From positions 18,954,354 to 19,018,353 of the forward strand of contig NC_045139.1 in the NCBI RefSeq assembly GCF_008831285.2: a stretch of 64,000 bases of DNA, read 5' to 3'. A model generated the notes under the pieces. The model searched no databases. It had not been told where the DNA came from and was given only the letters and a program-made list of their open reading frames with translations. Shown one piece after another: positions 12,279 to 25,083 of this stretch. This DNA comes from Nymphaea colorata. Lineage: Eukaryota > Streptophyta > Magnoliopsida > Nymphaeales > Nymphaeaceae. The position numbers and the translations under genes were made by a program. Every line of letters begins with the position of its first letter. Position 1 is the stretch's first letter.

Positions 12279-13512
12279 AAAGAAGACAAAGTGGGTAGAA
12301 CAAATCAATTTTTTTGTTGATCTAGTTCAGAAACGATCTCGATTCGAATTCGAATCCCTGAATCATTAAGCTCTCCAACTCCATTCAAAATCCAATTTTG
12401 ATTGCATATGGCAGTTAAAAAAGGAAGAATGTAATGGACATTTTGATCAGGGGATCTCAAGTCCCAACTAAATATGAATAGGTTTTTGTGTTCTGGGATA
12501 TATACAGTACCTTTTCTCCCACAAAAAACATTGTTAAGTCCTGATTCCTGGTAGTGTTTGACAAGGACATACCAGCCAGTAGATGTGGGTCTGTGTGGGC
12601 AATTGTTCACATGGCCGGGTCTAAATTGGTAGTGAGGCTGGGCCTGAGTTCAGACATACAAGATGCCCCCACTGAGCTTAGGTCCGCGCTCGGAGGTTCT
12701 TGTTCAATTATGAATTGACCGTGAGTCAGCAGACCGCACCTTTGGTTGTTTTTACTCAGGCCGTCATTTAGTGCTTCTTAGCCAAAATTTTTTTTTAGGT
12801 TCGCAGCTGTTACTGTACAATGTTGCTATTGGAAGGAGTAGTGCTCTGCTACTAGGCCCCAGTACCAGCTTGAATCAATCCAAATGGAATCAAATCAGTG
12901 GGCAAACCAATTCCATTCTATGGGCTTCAAGAGTGCTCTGTCAATTTTTACTATTTTTTAAGAATATTCTTAGATTTGTCTATTTTTAAATCTTTTTATA
13001 CATTTTTTCCATTTATGTTTGTAAAAAAAAAAAAAGACTTGTTTAATATTTTTGGCCGATTCAAACGCTGCAGATTCTACACACAAACTGATTTTGGAAC
13101 CCTAAGATAAACCAAATACACAAAAAACTGGACTTACTAGGCCAATAACTTTATAATGGAGATAACAAAAGCAAACAAAGTGCAATAAGATATCAAATTA
13201 AAAGGGAAAAATGAAGGGAAAAAGTAGATGAACAAAAGGCATGCGTAAACTGGCAAGAACAAGATCAAGTTCTGAGAGAAGTAGGTGTGATGGTGCTTTT
13301 GTTGGCCGCAGACCAAAAAGAGAAAAAGTTGCAACTGAAAGGCCAAAAGCAAATGGCACTGCACTTGAGCATCTAACTTTTATGGGAGTTGGGAGACTTA
13401 TTTGTTATTAATGTGAAAGAAACTTTAAAGGACAATATCAGTTAATGGGTCTGTCTACCGGGAAGTCAATGATATCACGACTATGAGAAAACAATGATTC
13501 ATGCCTCAGAAG

Positions 13513-13764
13513 TATATATATATATATATACGTATCTTGACTCTAGCTGATTAGAGTCATTCAGTCATTTAATATGCACTGTTCAATCCAATATAATAAG
13601 GGGTTAAGAGAAAATAAAAAGAAAAAAGTCAACTATTTTCGTCATATAACATTAGTTTAGACATTTTTCTCTTTATTTTTTTTTTCAACCGCGTATCTGC
13701 TTTATATGAATAGTCTTAGTTAGATGACTTGGACTTTAGATCATCAAAGTCATCATTCACTCGC

Positions 13765-13809
<45 letters not shown>

Positions 13810-13996
13810 ATTCAAATTTAATTGATTCAATCGGCTGAATTATGAGTAACCCTTACATTTGCATATCAACATGAAGCTGAAGTCTTCCATTTTTTACTTC
13901 CACCCAATCATAGCTGTCCGATGCCTTATATTTGGATGGTTTGTTGTAAAAGGCTCGAAAATTTATCCATCCAAATTTGGACGTTGAAATCTACAA

Positions 13997-14046
<50 letters not shown>

Positions 14047-14225
14047 CCTTTACCTTATGATTTGGTTAGTTTAAAATGTTGATGATACACATCTCCCCTA
14101 AATAATCTACTTATAAAATTTCCGATGCACATGCTAAATACCTACTGAATTTTGTTAACTTTAGCTCAGCTTACTTAAACTCGCCAGATCCTCCTAGTGC
14201 ATGTTAAACACCCATAAATTTAGTG

Positions 14226-14291
<66 letters not shown>
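13513..14291. repeat. Cluster of four (TA)n microsatellites
   Basis: Pure TA runs lie at 13513-13530, 13771-13806, 14000-14038 and 14228-14291; the last has about 32 units. The DNA between them is AT-rich and single-copy in appearance. Such arrays are length-polymorphic and can form hairpins. Confidence 0.95.
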
Positions 14292-14297
<6 letters not shown>

Positions 14298-16002
14298 CAC
14301 ATATTTTTAGCATTTTGTGGCTCATATGGAAAATTATTTTTTTAATGTGTAAACAAGATTATAATAAAACTTAAAAAATGAATCTAAAACTTATTTGACA
14401 TGCTTAAAAAGCATGATTTTTTTATGTTGTTTTTATAGTTTTAGACCTCAAGTAGAAATTCACTAGTTAATTTCATAACAAAAAAAACGTATATTCCAAT
14501 GCATTCTGCTGGGGGGAGTACCCAAAACGTAGATTAATGCGATTGATTGAACTAATCGGTTAGCCTCATGCATTTTGTATATAAAAAAGGTTGATTTTTT
14601 TAATCTCTCGTCATTAAATGTTCAGTGAGAACAGCCAAGATGTAATATTTTCATAAGGATAGAAGAAAAGAGAATATGCTTATCATGAAAGAGAATATAA
14701 GAAATGCAACAATTGGAAGCATTTAATTGGATCTGATCGAATCCATTATACATACATATAATACACGTACCCACTAAAAGTTTTGAACATTATTTTTAAA
14801 ATTAACTCCGGACGCACTTATTTATGGATCATTTGCTAAGAATGAACACTTGGAAGCATAACCTTTCAATATAAAAATTATCTTTCGATATTCATGAAAA
14901 TTTTATGATGTTTAGTTAATTACAAAACTGTTTAAAGAAAGTATGCATCATAATAAGAAATCTTAGTGTTGATCAATACAAAAATCATTTATATGAAATG
15001 TGTAAGCACAACTACCATTGTAAACAAGTACCAACTAATCATACGATATGCCAGCTAATGAACTTTATAATAAACATGTTAGTAACATCACAAACATAAG
15101 TTAACACAAACCCACATAAAGAAGACCAAGATTTTAACATTTTTTTATCTTAAGCATCTTGTAAGTAGATCTAAAAACTTCCCAAGTCTGAGAGATTTAG
15201 TTGCAACAGTTTCACATGCATGATTCCCATATATGCTCATGGTAAGGATCAAAGATTCAAGAGTGATATTAAACTTTAGCAAAAAAAAAAAAAAAGAATA
15301 TAAAAGAAGAAGAAGTGGGTAGTAGATATGGAATACGAAATGAATATATGACTCAATAAGAGAGCTGAATCTCTCATCATTCCCTTTTTTTTCACTGTAT
15401 TAGGCCTTATTTCGGTGCATCAAGGTAACGTCCCTATTATACTTCAACTTGCATATCAGTGTCCTCCTTTTGCAGCACAGGAGGTTGACACCTTAAGAAT
15501 TCAAAATGGATATTGGCTGCCTACATGTCCTCGCCGTGATCGCTAAACAACTCCATCGAAGACACAAAATTAAGATAGCCTAACAATTTCATTGATAAAG
15601 AAGAGGTTAATAAAAACTGACTCCCAATGCTTACAATACAGCTATTTTGTTATGGAGGAAATGAATAAGAGAATTGAAAACTTCAAAATTCAGAGAGGAC
15701 AGCTGGATGATTATTCCAATAGAACTTAACTAAGGTATATCTTGTTCTAATCCCATGAAATGTGTCCCAAGTTGCTAATTAAAAACGATCAGAATTATTG
15801 CTTCCCACTCTTTCTTTTATAGTAAATAGTATAATTGGGTTTAGTAAAAGTACATATGAGGCTGAGTTATAGCAAATTGAACAACCCAATATAAACGACT
15901 GAATTGAATTTATTTCAATTTCAGAAAGCAGTTTGAAATAATGTTGACCTGCGCACTTAGCATGTGAGAGAGAGAGAGAACGTGAAAATCAAGTTAGAGA
16001 GA

Positions 16003-16051
<49 letters not shown>
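16003..16051. repeat. (TA)n microsatellite
   Basis: About 24 TA units directly follow two short GA runs (15965-15979 and about 15995-16003), forming a compound microsatellite. Confidence 0.95.
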
Positions 16052-16054
<3 letters not shown>

Positions 16055-16618
16055 TAGAGAACATCCCACAATAACTCTTGTCTACATATTCCACAAATAA
16101 GCTCATTAGAAAAATAATTATAGTCATCAGTTTTAATCTTCGTGTCCTAAACGCTAATCGGTTGTTTCAGGGAACAACTTCCATTGGTGTGCATATTTAC
16201 AATGTTTGAAAGAAAAAGAGGTTGCTTGAAACCAAATTTTGCATATGAACATTTTTCTGAAAAAAAAAAATTCAAGTTGGGTGAGGAACATGTGAAGAAG
16301 AAGCCCAAAGTCTACATCCATTGGGAAAAAGGGTCAGTTATGGATATGGATTTTGTTATTCAAAAATATGTATTTATTTATTTATAACATATGCAGTGTC
16401 AAATGCACACTGCAACTGGGCTGCAAAATTTTTGCTGAGGGGCACTAACCGATCTACCGCTTAGGAGAATGAGTGATTGCAAGGCACTGACTCAAGTCTG
16501 GTGTGTGCACTACATGCGGCTGGACCTAGCTAAACCTAGGTCCAGTTTAATCACAATGCAAGGTTTCAGAGGATGGCATGGGCACCCGCCAGTCACACAG
16601 TAGCTCCGCTACTAGCTG

Positions 16619-16815
16619 CAAGGCGGTTGAGATATAAGAGGTCAAGGCGGTTGAGATATAAGAGGTCAGTATCTTGAATTCCATGGTTACTGCCATGTTT
16701 CGGTACATTTATATTCTTTAATGCGACACTCGAAATGAAGAGTGTACCATACATCTACCCAGACCCTGAAGGAGAACAAACCTTGGAAATATAAGAGTAT
16801 AACTTTCCGAGTAAA
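16619..16815 (+). mobile_element. SINE-like element, copy B, with duplicated head
   Basis: The 24-mer beginning CAAGGCGGTTGAGATATAAG occurs twice in direct tandem (16619-16642 and 16643-16666). It corresponds to the CAAGGCGGTT head of the copy near 9220. Downstream, ACCCAGACCCTGAAGGAGAA and CTTGGAAATATAAGAGT correspond to the body of the other copies. The B-box region is degraded. Limits are approximate. Confidence 0.45.
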
Positions 16816-17148
16816 CAAACGTCCCTCCCAAATGTACACCATATCTCTGTCTTCATTTGTTTGTCCCCCACCCAATTCAAACCTTGGGCTCATAGCAACT
16901 GCAGGAGACAAAGGACCCACATCAGGTCACACCTCGTCGGGAAAAGTTCAACCATAAAAGTTCAAGATCCAATTTATTTTGGATCTATGTACGTGTTTCT
17001 TGTATCTAAAAGCTATCGAACAAAAACAAAAACCAAAAAAAGCACGACAAATATTTCAACTGTCAAATTAAATCATGAAGAAGAAACATAAATCACATTT
17101 CCAAGTGCATAAAGTTGCCAAAAATAAATACATTTTACAACATTTTAA

Positions 17149-17569
17149 GGGGCATTTTATTATTCCGGATTTGAAAACCATTGATCTGATATGCCATGCT
17201 TTTGCTGATATAATAAAAATCCATGGTTCATAGGCTATGGCCCCACCCCAACCAAATTAAAAAAAAAAAATCTAGTGTAAAAATTAAAAAAAAAAATTGT
17301 CTGAATGTATTTTTTGAAAGTAAGTTCAGTTTGGCCCTACCCAAATCCAATCCAAAAAACTCAGTCCTCATTTGGCCCGCCCTTGCGAAAAATCCTGGCT
17401 CCGCCCCTGTATAAGGATGTCATATATATATATATATATATATATATAACCTAAAAGATTTGAGGTTGACACTTAAGACCCCTTATTTATTTATTTGCAT
17501 TTAGATTTAAGGTTAAATGTACAGTTTTCAAATCTTAAGGATCTCAAATCCGATACCATCAAATGCCCC
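17149..17569. mobile_element. MITE-like element with about 25-bp imperfect inverted ends
   Basis: The left end reads GGGGCATTTTATTATTCCGG then ATTTGAAAA. The right end, reversed, reads GGGGCATTTGATGGTATCGG then ATTTGAGAT. These ends pair over roughly 25 of 30 bases. The 421-bp interior contains a (TA)n run (17422-17449) and, at 17394-17409, CCTGGCTCCGCCCCTG, the end motif of a different MITE family, suggesting a nested insertion. No target duplication was recognised. Confidence 0.5.
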
Positions 17570-19422
17570 ACTTCCATCCAAAACGAGCTTTCTGCTTACT
17601 GCATAGATTCTTGATCACTAAATAAAGGCCTTCATAAATTTTTGCCCTTTTAGTTTATTAAACTACAGTTGGCCTTAGATCTGTTGATTTATAATCACTG
17701 GAAATGAGGTTGACCGAACCATTAGAGGCATGATCCGTGTTTGGTTGTCTTTTCTCTTTTTTTAACTAATTAGGTTAGGCAGAGCTACGGATGTAATTGG
17801 ATCCGATATGGTTGTTACTAAATTTGATTGACCGGATAGGGAAAATCCAGATCTAAAATGTTCTCGTGCTACCAATTGGGATTGGTGAAAATGATATTCT
17901 GTATGATTTGAATATGATTGTTAGACAGATTTGGATTTTCTTATTGAACAAACCAAATATGGTTCAACTTCAAGGTCTCAAAAGACCAAATCCCTGGTCA
18001 CGTGAGCTGAGCTCATGTTGATGTTTTCTCGATTATTTTAATCTAAAAAAGTATAGATGCAGACAACGACCCTTATGATTCTATAATGTGAAGCATGCTA
18101 GAATCCAAATCAAGATCCGGATCGTATCTATTTGGAACATAGCAGGGGGAATTGGTAATGCCTTAATGCCTCCAAAATCATTATATTTTATATTCCATAC
18201 TTCCCGGCGTACATATTACATCCAAAAATCAAATAATTTTTGCCATCTTCCAAACATGGATCACAAATCCACAATTTACAAAAGAAGAAGCAAACTGAAA
18301 TTTGGGTCCATGAAATTTTCACTTTTAGATCATGAGAGGTAGGAAAATCAAATCATGCGAGACCGAACCTAGGCTCAGTTCTTGCATATGGCAGAGGGCT
18401 CGACCTACGACGTGAGTTGGCACATTGGCTGACATGCGCTGGCCGGATTATATTATATAATCGCACAAGAAAGTTAATCTTGACGCTCATGTCACTCGAA
18501 CTAGTGACCGTCTGCCTACCAACCTATACCACGACACACTGAAATATAAAAAATAATGCATTAGAGATATTTTTCATTTTTAGTTTTTTCTGAAAATGTT
18601 TATTTTAGTATTTTTCCTAAGAGATAAGATATTATTAGTAGCAAAGGTGCCACGATTCCATGGCCTGCAATATTATCTGTAAGAAAAGAAAAAGTTTGGA
18701 AATCTATGTGTTTCTATCGTCATCTTTCATTGAATTGCCATAATCTTTGTATTCACTCTATGCCTCGTGTTTGTGTTGAGAGTGGGGGCTTGACGTGACA
18801 TTCGTGGGCCTGACTCGGTCGTACTGGAACATGAATTTTAATAATTCATGAACAAAAAAATAATTTTAGATTGATTGCCTTAGGCCATAGCATTGATATC
18901 GTTTTCTCTCAAAGAAAAAAAAAAAAAAACTATTTTGATCAAAATGATAAGTTTGGCTGTCCTAGATTTATTTAAGTTAGCCACACCTAACACGTTCATA
19001 AATTCGGTCAACACCCCAAGGTTTCAATTAACATCTTTGCCTCCAACAAGTAACCGATTTATTGATTGTGATAAATGATAGAAGGAAAAATGTATGAACT
19101 ACAATCAAGTGATGAAAATGATTATCATTTCTTTTATTTTGATTTTTCTTTCAATCATTTATCATAATAAATCGATTATAAGATCATCGAGATCAGCATT
19201 CATTTACGTTTAACATTTCATTACATCTGTAAGAAAAAGCAAACAATAATGTGACGAGGACTCCGATTACGATTTCACGTAAAAGGAAAGAACTGGCCGC
19301 GTTTCGCTGTCGCCGGTGCGAGGTTTATGTGAAAAAAGGAGAGCAGCACCGAGAGTTAGCAGCAGAGCCTTTATTCTTGCCTAGGAAAACGGAAAGCAGG
19401 CGAAGCATGATTCCTCCTCAGT

Positions 19423-19478
19423 GAAAAAAAAAAGGAGGGGGGGGGGGGGGGAGGAAGAAAAGGGGAGAGAGGGAGAGA
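19423..19478. repeat. Polypurine tract with a 15-base G run
   Basis: An A run is followed by GGA, 15 consecutive G (19437-19451) and a GA/GGGGA purine stretch. It lies about 0.8 kb upstream of the DUF868 start codon. Such mirror-like polypurine DNA can adopt triplex or quadruplex structures. Run length is also prone to sequencing error. Confidence 0.85.
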
Positions 19479-20264
19479 CAGAGAGAAAGGAGAGGGAGTA
19501 AAGATGAAGGAATATGAAGAGGAGTCTGGGAAACGGAAAATGGGGCGCATGATGGTCGCGCATTTATCTCTGGGGCGCTTCTGCATGTGGTAGTGTCAGT
19601 CTCCATATGTTGTCTTGGGAGGGACAAGGAGAAAGGGAGAGGGAGGTTGTCACAGTGTCAGTCAATTTCAATTTCAAAGAGAGAGGGGGGAGACCAGAGA
19701 GAGAGTGTTGGTGAGGGAGAGAGCTACCCTTTTCGACCTTTTCACTGTGGCCGCTAAACTCCCCCGCTCTTTACAGCGAATACAATGATGCCCATCTCAC
19801 GATATCCTCCGCTTCTCCCTCCTTATTGTCTCCGTCCTCTTCTAATTCAATCCATCCCTTTCTCTCCCTTTTCGCTTCGTTTGTTGCTTCTTCTTCGTAC
19901 TACCGTGTAAAATATCAAAGTTCACCTCTCCTCTCCTCCTTTAAGCTACAGCCATCCTCGCGCGCATGCGCCACTGCTCCGCTCCTCACGCTCGTTTTTC
20001 TTCATCTCTTCTTCATCCGCGTTTTCCTCGGTTGCCCAGTGGAGAAAAAGCGAATTTCCTGTGGGTATTATGAGGGGAGGTCGATGGTCCTTGTGTGGGA
20101 TGATGCCATGATGAAGGTTCTGTGGTTGTCTGGACGGAGTGAGTAAGTTGGTTGCAGGTATTGTCTGTGGTTGAGTGGATTCTCGATCTGTTGTGCCTAC
20201 CAATTTGCGGAAAACCCCTTTTTGGCGTTGCCGGTGTTGCCGGTAGGGCAGGGCAAGGCGCACA

Positions 20265-21173
20265 ATGAGGGATTTCCCTTCTTGTTTCGGGGAGAACGGC
20301 GTTCAGATTGCCGATTCCTCGTCGTCGTCGTCGTCGGGCGGCCGGCAGACGGCGCAGAATTTGGTCACCTGCGTGTACCAGAGCAAGCTCTGTGGTCGCT
20401 CTTGCTTGATAACGGTCACATGGAGCAAGAGCCTCATGGGTCAAGGACTGAGCGTGGGCATAGACGACGCCACGAGCCAGTCCGTCTGTAAGGTCGACAT
20501 CAAGCCCTGGCTCTTCTCCAAGAGGAAAGGATGCAAGACCCTCGAGGTCGACGGCCGGAACAAGGTCGACATCTACTGGGATCTGTCGTCGGCGAGGTTT
20601 GGCTCCGGGCCGGAGCCTCTGGACGGCTACTACCTCGCACTCGTCGTCGATTGCGAGATGTTGCTCCTCCTCGGCGATCTGCGCAAGGAGGCGTACCGGA
20701 AGACGAACGCCGGGTCGCCGGATTCGAGCCCCTTGTTCGTGGCGAAGAGGGAGCATATATTCGGCAAGCGGGTATACTGCACGAAGGCGCAGTTCTGCGA
20801 CAATGGACCGGTGCACGACGTCGCCATTGAGTGCGAGATGGAGGGTCTCGGTGACCCGTGCCTGACGATCCGGATCGACAAGCGGATTGTGATGCAGGTG
20901 AAGCGATTGGCGTGGAAATTCCGTGGAAACCAGACGATCCTAGTCGACGGTTTGGCTGTTGAGGTCTTCTGGGATGTGCACAATTGGCTGTTCACTCAGA
21001 GCGCAGGGAGTGCAGTGTTCATGTTTCAGACCTCCCTCTCTGCAGAGAAGTTGTGGTCGAGCCAGAACTTCTCCGATTCTTCGGCCGCATTGCGGTGGTC
21101 CGGATCGCAAACGATCAGGGAAAGGCAGGCATCAGGCTTCTCGCTTATTTTGTATGCGTGGAAGAATGAGTAG
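20265..21173 (+). CDS. DUF868 family protein, single exon
   Basis: One uninterrupted frame of 302 residues starts at ATG 20265 and stops at TAG 21171-21173. The order of blocks is that of the plant DUF868 family (PF05910): NLVTCVYQSKLCGRSCLITVTWSKSLMGQGLSVGI (about 30-65), VDIKPWLFSKRKGCKTLEV, VDIYWDLSSARFGSGPEPLDGYYLALVVDCEMLLLLGD (about 103-140), EHIFGKRVYCTKAQF, LTIRIDKRIVMQVKRLAWKFRGNQTILVDGLAVEVFWDVHNWLF (about 201-244) and a C-terminal GFSLILYAWK. The family is plant-specific, usually intronless and about 300 residues long, so the gene looks complete. Its biochemical function is unknown. A Ser run (about 18-24) precedes the domain. Coding GC, especially at third positions, is much higher than in flanking DNA, which creates long antisense frames. 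There is no signal peptide or clear membrane segment. A purine-rich, GA-repeat leader lies upstream (about 19660-19730). Confidence 0.93.
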   Translation: MRDFPSCFGENGVQIADSSSSSSSGGRQTAQNLVTCVYQSKLCGRSCLITVTWSKSLMGQGLSVGIDDATSQSVCKVDIKPWLFSKRKGCKTLEVDGRNKVDIYWDLSSARFGSGPEPLDGYYLALVVDCEMLLLLGDLRKEAYRKTNAGSPDSSPLFVAKREHIFGKRVYCTKAQFCDNGPVHDVAIECEMEGLGDPCLTIRIDKRIVMQVKRLAWKFRGNQTILVDGLAVEVFWDVHNWLFTQSAGSAVFMFQTSLSAEKLWSSQNFSDSSAALRWSGSQTIRERQASGFSLILYAWKNE

Positions 21174-24100
21174 AGTTGTGGTTTTGGAGGAGGATTCATT
21201 GCCTGCGCTCAATCCTGCCATCCTCTCCTGATTTGATGCTAACAGAATGTTTTTAGTGAGTGATTGTTACCTATTTCTCTTGTGTTTGGTGAGTGTATAT
21301 TCTTTGTAAGCAACCATCATTTTATTGACTGGAAAGGTGAATGAATGAATTGCTTGTTTGGTCCTGTTTTGATATTTTCTTGGTTGTTTTCATGATAATT
21401 ACCATGATTTCCCTCTGGTTGTGCATTTGTTGCCGGTGGATTTCTGAAGCATCTCACGAATCTGGAATTGCCCTTAATCTGTCAGCTGAATAGGTCTAAT
21501 GGGGGATGGAAAAGAAAGGTAGCGGTTTTCTTGCTTTAATGTTTCTGGATTCTGGTTCTCTTCTACAGTTGAGTATGGTAATCTACACATACAATGGGAA
21601 AACCTTGGGTTTCTGAATTTTTTCAAACCATCTTCGCATGAATTACTTTATCTTGCACTTCATGGTGTACTTCATCCATCTTCGATGGTATCCTACTACT
21701 TTTCGGTTGGAATACAAAATATCTAAATAAAGAATATTGGTGCTTCTTTCTTTTCTTGTTGCGGTAATATGCTGAATAAGTGGAGCAGTATTTGGATATT
21801 GGTTACTTCTTTTCTGGCAGCAGAAGCTGCTTTCTCCTCTTGCTTATCGCTAGCTGGAATTAGCTGGAGTTTTATAATGGAAACAGAGAGTGATGGTGTT
21901 ATTTTTTTTCCGGAAATATCGAATCTGCTTTTGGCACCTTCACTTCAGATCACGATCGCCTGGATATGGAATGCATATTCCTTTTCAGTTGGATGGGCTA
22001 TGTGGATGAATTGTTTCAATGGTTTCCTTGCTTGTTACTTTACAAGTTTGGAGTTTTTTACTGATTATTGAATAAATTTCACGAGCTTGAGGCTGAGTTT
22101 TTGGCCTTATAGTATTCTATGCCATTTCAGGAGGATTCACGCGCTATGGGTGGTTAACATATTCGGGCGGACAATTTGTGTTACTCTTATGACTTGTTGA
22201 GGCATGAGAAACAACATGTCTAATGGGTGGGTGCATTATATTTCATGTCCTTTCGCATTCTCTTCATGAGAGACTACGTTCTGCTATTTAATGCCATCTG
22301 TTTTCTTGGACGCTGTTAACATGATCATGAATATACTTGTCATTTCTGGGCACTTCATATAGTTAGACCTCTTTTCCCTCCCCTTATTCTGAAACCATCC
22401 TCGGAAGAGGTAACTGTCGATATGAGAAATTCTCATTGTGGAAGCGCAAGAATCTTTTTTGTTTGTGAAAATAAAATATTATTTTTTTATCAAGGCAAAA
22501 GGGTTATCAGGTGTACTTTTATGAATGTAACTTATGTTTTTTCTTTTGAGCTTCATTTAGTCCTTGCTGCCTGCTAGTAATGTGACCAACACATTTCATC
22601 AATTTTGAGCTTCATTTATTGCTGAAGTGTGAAGACACATGAAAGATTCATGGCTCGTGATTTTGCTAGGAAACGAGATTTCAAGACTTTTGACAGGGCA
22701 TTTAGTGTCCATGCAAGAAAAGAAAGGGGATATACACTAATTTTTGCTGAAGATTTTTGAGGCTGTTGGTATCAAGATGGATCACCTGTTTCATTAGTTC
22801 AACTTTAAGGTCTTCATGCTAATTTTGCTGTCGTGTTAACTTTGTTGGTTATCAGCCAGATCAATATAATGGGAGCGGGATTCACTTGGGTATGAAATTG
22901 GTGACCAGGCCTTCCTCTGCCCTTTCAGGTTTACCATATGCTTCATTTGTTTCGGCAGCCTAAATTTGTTCTTGATCTTCATTGTTGGACGCATCCTACG
23001 TCTTTTGATTAATCTACTTTCGTTTCTTTCTCTTTTAGGCTTGTCACACTGTTGTTGAAGTCGTCATAAACTTTGATGATCATACATTTGCAGAGAGTTC
23101 ATTTCAAGCTTCTTAGCAGTTTCTATTAAGTAGTAACTACGTCAAATGGGTACTTTATTTTTGCTTCGGTTTTGTATCTCCTGATATCAACTAATCAAGT
23201 TGAAAAGCTTCGCAAGTAACAACCACATCTGCAGCCGCACCCATGTGAGAGTGGCTGACAAAGAAGTCAAAACTCACGAGACCAGCAACATGAGATGTTC
23301 AAGTATTACAGGAAGAGCAAAGCTTGAGGCTTTTCCCTTCCTTTTGGTGAAAGGGAAGAGCTTAAAGTTTGGAAATAAAGTAGCAGGCCTAATGAGCTGA
23401 TTTAGAAGGTGGAGGCAGCAGAACTTGATCTCAAAACCTCTTCCTTTCGAGCCAAACGCTTGTACCATTTAGATGCTTCACATTGCCCGATCTAAAATAT
23501 ATTCAAAGCATTCGCTTGCTATTTAATTAGTCTTAAGAGAAGGAGAGGGGGAGGTGCAAAACGCCACCAGTTTGCTTTCAGTTTATTAATCCTGTTTTGT
23601 GGTTCAAATTTCAAAAACTGCTGCTAAAGCTGCGCACAGGCCAGGGAGCAAGTGATTTTATAGTTCCCAACTCTGTATTTCAGCCTGGCACAGGTGTGTC
23701 ATCTGATACTTCCACATTAGTTTATGTTGACGTCCAGCGGCACGCTTCTGTTATGTTAAGAAGCACATCTCATATTTTTATAACATTTCAAGACCATGCT
23801 TGCTTTTCTTTATGTCAAAATTCGTCCTAATTATGCCAACTATATCTCCGTCAACCTGGCCAGATGTTTTAACTTAAAGACGATGTTCAAAATGCTAAAT
23901 CATTCAATTCTAATAAAGGTCTGGCATTGGTTTTTGTCCTCGCTGTTAATTTTGCATCGGCATTAACAAACAATTTCTCTGTCGTCAAGTGTCTATCTTC
24001 AAATCGAAAAGTTCCTTTTTCATGACAATTTGAATCGACTGGTGCACGCTCGATCGATGTGCATGTGGTTCTTCTAATCGATGTTGTATGTTAGTCCTTT

Positions 24101-24317
24101 CCTAGCAGCCTATTGTACGTGAAACAATCATTGAGGTGGGAGTCGTGCCTAATTATTGACCTTCATGAAACATTGGGAAATTAAAAACGGGTAATTACTC
24201 ATGGTATCACTTTTGTGCATTAAATGTTCTTAATGATGTTAGACTAAGATGCTCCAAGTTGCAGTTTTGAATTACTTGGTTTGGGAGCCTTGAGTTGTTG
24301 TCCCGCTCTCGATTATA

Positions 24318-24365
24318 TATTATTATTATTATTATTATTATTGTTGTTGTTGATGTTGTTGTTGC
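24318..24365. repeat. (ATT)n-(GTT)n compound microsatellite
   Basis: About eight ATT units pass into GTT units with a few interruptions. Confidence 0.9.
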
Positions 24366-24931
24366 TATTGTTTGAAGAAAGTTTAAGTCATTCCTATATG
24401 ACGTTTCAAAATGTGGGTCCTTAGTTCCAGATTGCTCCTCGTTGGTGCCAGCAAAGTGGCTGAAACGCCTCCATTGTTGATTTTATTATCAGCATTGTGC
24501 ACGAAGAATCCAACAGATTGTCGTCTTATGCTTGAATGTTGTGTTTTCCTTTTCTTCGTCTTGCGGGTGGCTGATAAGCAGGGGACTTAGCGTAAAAGCA
24601 GTAGTTCTCCGTCTACAGAGTTGCATGGTTCCTTCATTTTCTGCAGTTCTTCATCTCCAACATTTAGAAAGCATGGGGTTCTTCCAACACATGTGATTTC
24701 AGGTGAGCAGCAGAGAATCCCACCACCGGAGTGAGCGGCCGAAGCCTCCTCTCCTTCCCTCTGCTCCTAGGGTCTAGAGCTGCATGGCAGACTTGTGATG
24801 TACCACTTGCTTGATAACGTGGAGAGTGAGTCCCTCCTCCTCCTTTACGTGCCTGATTAGTGGCTGACATTCAGAAGAATCATCATGTCTGAAGACGCCA
24901 ATGTGACATTGGCCTTTCATGGTCTCCCTTA

Positions 24932-25083
24932 CTGCTAGTTGAGCAAAGATGGGTCATTTTCTTTATAGTTCGGCAGGCATGCTTCGGTTTGATGGTTGGT
25001 TCTGCTGCTGCTAGTTGAGCAAAGATGGGTCATTTTCATTATAGCTTGCAGGCCTTGCTTTGATGGTGAACAGTGAGTCCTGC
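24932..25083. repeat. 76-bp tandem duplication
   Basis: CTGCTAGTTGAGCAAAGATG followed by GGTCATTTTC begins at 24932 and again at 25008. The rest of the two units (GCAGGC.TGCTT..GTTTGATGG) also aligns with scattered changes. No open frame is conserved across both units, so it looks non-coding. Confidence 0.85.

Larger units (their letters stand above)
8646..19650. other. Gene-poor, repeat-rich interval
   Basis: About 11 kb without a recognisable gene. It contains a SINE-like copy (about 9206-9440), a 101-bp tandem repeat (9331-9531), two MITE-like segments (11907-12278 and 17149-17569), (TA)n arrays concentrated at 13.5-14.3, 16.0 and 17.4 kb, and a duplicated 24-mer at 16619-16666. Open frames are short and have no splice-compatible neighbours. 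The GET1 promoter should lie at the left end and the DUF868 promoter at the right end. Confidence 0.6.

Noticed and set aside
20013-20816. A 267-codon minus-strand frame opposite DUF868
   Set aside because: It is Arg/Pro-rich shadow coding caused by high GC in the sense gene, and it matches no family.
21769-22071. 100-codon hydrophobic frame downstream of DUF868
   Set aside because: No recognised family and no conserved motif; length is compatible with chance in AT-rich DNA.
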